From Bacteroidota bacterium (GTDB lineage: Bacteria > Bacteroidota > Bacteroidia > Flavobacteriales_D > JABDKJ01): a stretch of DNA of 31,356 nt. The notes beneath the pieces were generated by a model that saw only the letters and a program-made list of their open reading frames with translations, did not search any database and was not told the origin of the DNA. The stretch is from NCBI GenBank assembly GCA_027621335.1, contig JAQCAN010000001.1:1-31356 (forward strand). The letters are read 5' to 3'. How positions within the stretch are numbered: position 1 is the first letter of the stretch; every line of letters starts with the position of its first letter. This document shows, piece after piece, positions 28,125 through 31,356 of this stretch. The position numbers and the translations under genes were made by a program.

Positions 28125-30198
28125 GCGGTATAGCATTCTCCTTGTCTCACTGATCGTCACCTTCAGTGCCTACTCCCAGACCGATGAAGAAAGGGATATC
28201 ATAGAACGGAGCATCGAGTTCATTGCAGAAGGAGCCGACAACGAGGACTTGGACTACACCACCCTCATCGATGACCTCACCTATTTTCTGGAACGACCCT
28301 TAGACCTCAACCGAGCCAGTTCCGATGAGCTCTCGGCCATTCGTTTGCTCAGCGATATAGAGATTCAGGCTATAATCAGACATAGAGAAGAGTACGGGGC
28401 TTTCATCAGTGTTGAAGAACTTCAGTCCATATCCAATCTCTCCGTAGCTTCCATCAGGCGTATACTTCCCTTTATCAGAGTCAAAGGAAACGTGGATGAT
28501 TTGAAGATCAGCCGAAAGGAGATCTGGAATAACTCGAATCAGGAACTCTTCATGAGAACAGATCGAGTGTTGGAGGAAAGGGACGGTTATCGGACTGCTA
28601 CTGCAGCTGAACTGGAGGATAATCCCAATTCCAGGTACCTTGGAAGCCCTTGGCGATATTACATGCGCTATCGATTCCGCTACCAGAACAAGATCAGCAT
28701 TGGATTCACTGCTGAGAAAGATGGGGGTGAGGAGTTCTTTCAGGGAAGTCAGAAGAATGGTTTCGATTTCTACTCAGCTCATGCCTTTATCGCTGGATTT
28801 GGAAAAGTTGAAAAGCTAGCCATCGGTGACTATCAAGCCCTGATGGGTCAAGGCTTGGTGTTATGGAGTGGATTGGGATTCGGGAAGTCCATGGATCTTC
28901 TCACTCTGAAACGCAATCCAAGAGGTATCACACCATATCGATCGGTCAATGAGAACCTCTTCTTCAGAGGAGCGGCCGTCACCTTGAGGCAGGACCGCTT
29001 CAGGCTCACCTTGCTCTACTCCGACCATGACCGTGATGGGAATGTGCTTACGGGCGATACCTTGGACCGTGAGGAGGCTTTGGCTTTTTCCTCGCTCCAA
29101 CTCTCAGGTTTCCATCGCACTCCTAGGGAGTTGGAGGATCGCAAGAGTGTGAATGAGAAGGTGGCCGCGGCCGAGCTGACCTGGAGAAAAGGGGGCTTGA
29201 GTATAGGAGCAAGAGGGATGAGGTTCCAGTATTCAAAGGCACTGGACAGGGACCTAAGACCCTATTCTAGATTTGCATTCGAAGGCGATAGAGGTGGGGC
29301 CGTAGGATTGGATTATGACTACGTCAAGTCCAACTTGAATCTTTTCGGAGAGATCGCGAGGTCAGAGAATGGCGGCATCGCATACCTGAATGGAGCGTAT
29401 CTGGTCATGGACCCAAAGGTCACTTTTGCAGCCTTCCATAGGGGATTCGACCGGAATTTCCAGAATCCGTATGCCTTGGCGGTCGCTGAATCCAGTACAC
29501 CGATCAATGAGAACGGACTGCTCATGGGAATCATGACCCGTCCGGCTCCGCGCTGGCAGGTGGCCGCTTGGCTGGACCGCTTCCGGTTCCCTTGGCTACG
29601 TTTCAATTCAGATGCTCCTTCCCAAGGGTGGGAAATGATGAGCCAAGTGAGCTATAAGCCAAATAGATCCTCTGAATTCTATGTCCGCTATCGCCATCGG
29701 GAACGTCCACGCAATTCGGCCGAAGAGACTATTATCGATATCGCAGGTCAGACCATGCAGAACAACCTTCGCCTGAACCTGAATTATAGCGTATCTGAAT
29801 CCATGAGCATGCGAAGTCGAATCGAATGGACGGATTATGCAAGGGAAGGGACCGACAGACAGGAAGGTATCATGCTCTATCATGATGTCATCTACAGACC
29901 GAAGAGTTCACCCTTCGACTTCAGCATGCGCTATGTCATCTTCGATACAGATGGATATGATTCCAGGCTCTATGCCTTTGAGCAGGACGTTTTGTATTTC
30001 TACAGCATACCGGCCTTGAGTGGAACTGGTTCGCGGTATTACATCGTTGGTCGCTATACCCTGAAGAAGGGAGTGGATTTCTGGGTCAAATGGTCACGTT
30101 GGCACTACCTAGACAGGGACGTTATCAGCTCAGGCTTGGACGAGATCCAAGGACCCATCCGCTCGGATATCCGAATGCAGTTGAGGCTGCAGTTCTAA
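28111..30198 (+). CDS. Outer-membrane protein joining a ComEA-like helix-hairpin-helix domain to a large predicted beta-barrel
   Basis: 695 residues with a signal peptide (about 1-22, cleaved near AYS-Q). Residues 63-122 form a ComEA-type double helix-hairpin-helix: PLDLNRASSDELSAIRLL, then IIRHREEYGAFISVEELQSI and a second half ending RRILPFI, matching the pattern of ComEA DNA-binding modules. From about 135 on, the sequence is rich in alternating strands with many Tyr/Phe/Arg and ends in RSDIRMQLRLQF, a barrel-like C-terminal Phe. A signal peptide plus this arrangement places the HhH domain in the periplasm and the barrel in the outer membrane. DNA contact is only inferred from the family. 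The gene overlaps the PorV-like gene by 14 bp. I do not know a tested function for this architecture. Confidence 0.8.
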   Translation: MLRIERYSILLVSLIVTFSAYSQTDEERDIIERSIEFIAEGADNEDLDYTTLIDDLTYFLERPLDLNRASSDELSAIRLLSDIEIQAIIRHREEYGAFISVEELQSISNLSVASIRRILPFIRVKGNVDDLKISRKEIWNNSNQELFMRTDRVLEERDGYRTATAAELEDNPNSRYLGSPWRYYMRYRFRYQNKISIGFTAEKDGGEEFFQGSQKNGFDFYSAHAFIAGFGKVEKLAIGDYQALMGQGLVLWSGLGFGKSMDLLTLKRNPRGITPYRSVNENLFFRGAAVTLRQDRFRLTLLYSDHDRDGNVLTGDTLDREEALAFSSLQLSGFHRTPRELEDRKSVNEKVAAAELTWRKGGLSIGARGMRFQYSKALDRDLRPYSRFAFEGDRGGAVGLDYDYVKSNLNLFGEIARSENGGIAYLNGAYLVMDPKVTFAAFHRGFDRNFQNPYALAVAESSTPINENGLLMGIMTRPAPRWQVAAWLDRFRFPWLRFNSDAPSQGWEMMSQVSYKPNRSSEFYVRYRHRERPRNSAEETIIDIAGQTMQNNLRLNLNYSVSESMSMRSRIEWTDYAREGTDRQEGIMLYHDVIYRPKSSPFDFSMRYVIFDTDGYDSRLYAFEQDVLYFYSIPALSGTGSRYYIVGRYTLKKGVDFWVKWSRWHYLDRDVISSGLDEIQGPIRSDIRMQLRLQF

Positions 30199-30203
30199 AG
30201 GAC

Positions 30204-31356
30204 TCACCAGTATTTGTCCATCAAATAGATGATACTGGCAATTGAGGCACAGCCCAACTCCAATTCCCGCTTATGGACATTCTCGAAGACATCATTTTCT
30301 GAATGGTGATAGTCGAAGTAGCGCTGTGAATCCGGGCGGAAGCCTATCAAGGTGATATCCTCATATTGATCCTTCAATCGGTTGATGTCCACTCCTCCAT
30401 AACCTGCTTCCAGTTCAGTGAGACCATAAGGGTAAAGTAGGTAAGCGAAACTTTGCAAGAGCTCCAATCGCTCCAGAGAGCCATCCAAACTGAAGCCTCT
30501 GGGGGTATGCCCACCCGCATCGGATTCCAATGCGAATACATGCTTTTCTCCTTGTTCTATGGCCTTCTTGGCATAGGTCTCTGCCCCATAAACCCCATTC
30601 TCCTCATTCATGTACAATACAACCCGCAGAGTGCGTTTGAGCTTGATGCCTCTGTCCTTGAGGATGCGCATCGCTTCTATACAATGGACGATTCCCGCCC
30701 CGTCATCATGGGCCCCTTCGCCCACATCCCATGAGTCCAAGTGCCCACCAATGGTGATGATCTCATCAGGAAATTCGGAGCCCTGGATCTCTCCGATGAC
30801 ATTGTGAGAGATCTTGTCGGGAAAAGAACGGCAATCCATCTCCAAGCGGACCTGAACTGGGCCATTCTCAAGGGCTTGACTCAAAGCATCAGCGGCCATG
30901 GTAGAGATCGCTGCACCAGGAATCTTGGGTCCTTCCTCATCATAGCGCATGCTTCCTGTGTGAGGATGGTCATCCGTGGGGCTGGCGAGCGAACGGATGA
31001 GGACGGCTTTGGCGCCATATTTTCCAGCCTCTTTGGTGCCATTGCCGCGCATCGGCCAACATGCACCATAGGCGTTGAAGGTATTGACCAACTTCTGATC
31101 AAAGGGCTGGTCGATAAATACGACCTGATCCTTCAAGATGCCTTTCTTACCGAGGGCTTCCAACTGCTCCATGTCCTTCACCTTGAGAAGAGCCCCGGTG
31201 AGCATGCCATCTGTACCCACACTACCGCCCAAGGCGAGCACTTTGATCTTATGCATTTGTCCGTCTGCGGTGATATACCAAGCCCCTTCTGCAGTGCCAC
31301 GTTCCCAGTGGGGAATAGGTGTTTGTTGAAGCCTTGTGGTGAAGCCGTAGGATTCT
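30204..31356 (-). CDS. M28-family zinc aminopeptidase with PA insertion, 5' partial (runs off the window)
   Basis: The frame is open from the right edge: 33 codons precede the internal ATG at 31256 with no stop and read as one protein, so the true start lies outside. The zinc-site motifs are all present in order: GGHLDSWD (His ligand), GAHDDGAG (bridging Asp), MNEENGVYGAE (catalytic Glu then Glu ligand), ALESDAGGH (Asp ligand) and DYHHSEND (His ligand). Upstream of the catalytic domain lies a PA-like segment (about 300 bases around GAKAVLIRS). Such exported M28 enzymes of Bacteroidota cleave N-terminal residues from peptides in the periplasm or outside. The stop is 5 bp from the convergent stop of the HhH gene. 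Confidence 0.92.
   Translation of the reverse strand, partial: ESYGFTTRLQQTPIPHWERGTAEGAWYITADGQMHKIKVLALGGSVGTDGMLTGALLKVKDMEQLEALGKKGILKDQVVFIDQPFDQKLVNTFNAYGACWPMRGNGTKEAGKYGAKAVLIRSLASPTDDHPHTGSMRYDEEGPKIPGAAISTMAADALSQALENGPVQVRLEMDCRSFPDKISHNVIGEIQGSEFPDEIITIGGHLDSWDVGEGAHDDGAGIVHCIEAMRILKDRGIKLKRTLRVVLYMNEENGVYGAETYAKKAIEQGEKHVFALESDAGGHTPRGFSLDGSLERLELLQSFAYLLYPYGLTELEAGYGGVDINRLKDQYEDITLIGFRPDSQRYFDYHHSENDVFENVHKRELELGCASIASIIYLMDKYW

Overview
The window comes from a member of the Bacteroidota, probably a free-living flavobacterium-like or Cryomorphaceae-like organism. The evidence is: a large secreted protein ending in a type IX secretion (T9SS) type-B C-terminal domain; the locus porG-uppS-bamA-skp-skp in the order known from Porphyromonas gingivalis; a DUF4290 gene next to murA; and repeated copies of the Bacteroidota -7 promoter motif TAnnTTTG just upstream of genes. 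The family is not determined. Genes are densely packed, many overlap by the 4-base ATGA/TTGA type, and no stretch over 300 bases lacks a gene (the largest gap is 213 bp, 6907-7119). I see no rRNA, tRNA, CRISPR array, transposase or integrase.

Region 1 (1-10322) looks like a locus for making a sulfated, acylated cell-surface or exported polysaccharide. At the left edge are the end of an MBOAT O-acyltransferase and its SGNH-fold partner. Converging on them is a five-gene minus-strand operon: Wzy-like polymerase, clan GH-A lipoprotein glycosidase, two sulfotransferases and a WecG/TagA-type glycosyltransferase. Two more sulfotransferases run divergently on the plus strand and converge on a Wzx-type flippase. 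The 213-bp divergent control region has a candidate promoter and two copies of the palindrome GTTCA-N3-TGAAC, 40 bp apart.

Region 2 (10449-15710, minus strand) is housekeeping: murA (with Asp replacing the usual active-site Cys), a DUF4290 gene, a UvrD/PcrA helicase and a cytosolic glycerophosphodiester phosphodiesterase. Region 3 (15720-20126, minus) holds an 1178-residue secreted CUB/repeat/PKD protein with a T9SS sorting domain, and a frameshifted SGNH-hydrolase lipoprotein pseudogene whose nucleophile motif is also damaged.

Region 4 (20203-25558, minus) is the outer-membrane biogenesis and T9SS operon porG, uppS, bamA, skp, skp, closed by a strong hairpin. Region 5 (25654-30198, plus) starts divergently from porG with purK-purE, followed directly by two outer-membrane genes: a PorV/PorQ-like small barrel, and a protein joining a periplasmic ComEA-like helix-hairpin-helix domain to a large predicted barrel. 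A 22-bp inverted repeat with perfect 9-base arms covers the -7 box of porG in the divergent porG/purK promoter. A partial M28 zinc peptidase runs off the right edge (30204-31356, minus).

The most unusual points are the four-sulfotransferase polysaccharide locus, the paired operator-like palindromes, the palindrome over the porG promoter, the helix-hairpin-helix/barrel gene pair, and a run of -7 motifs only 4-8 nt before start codons, which suggests leaderless transcripts. All functional calls are from reading motifs by eye; no database search was run.
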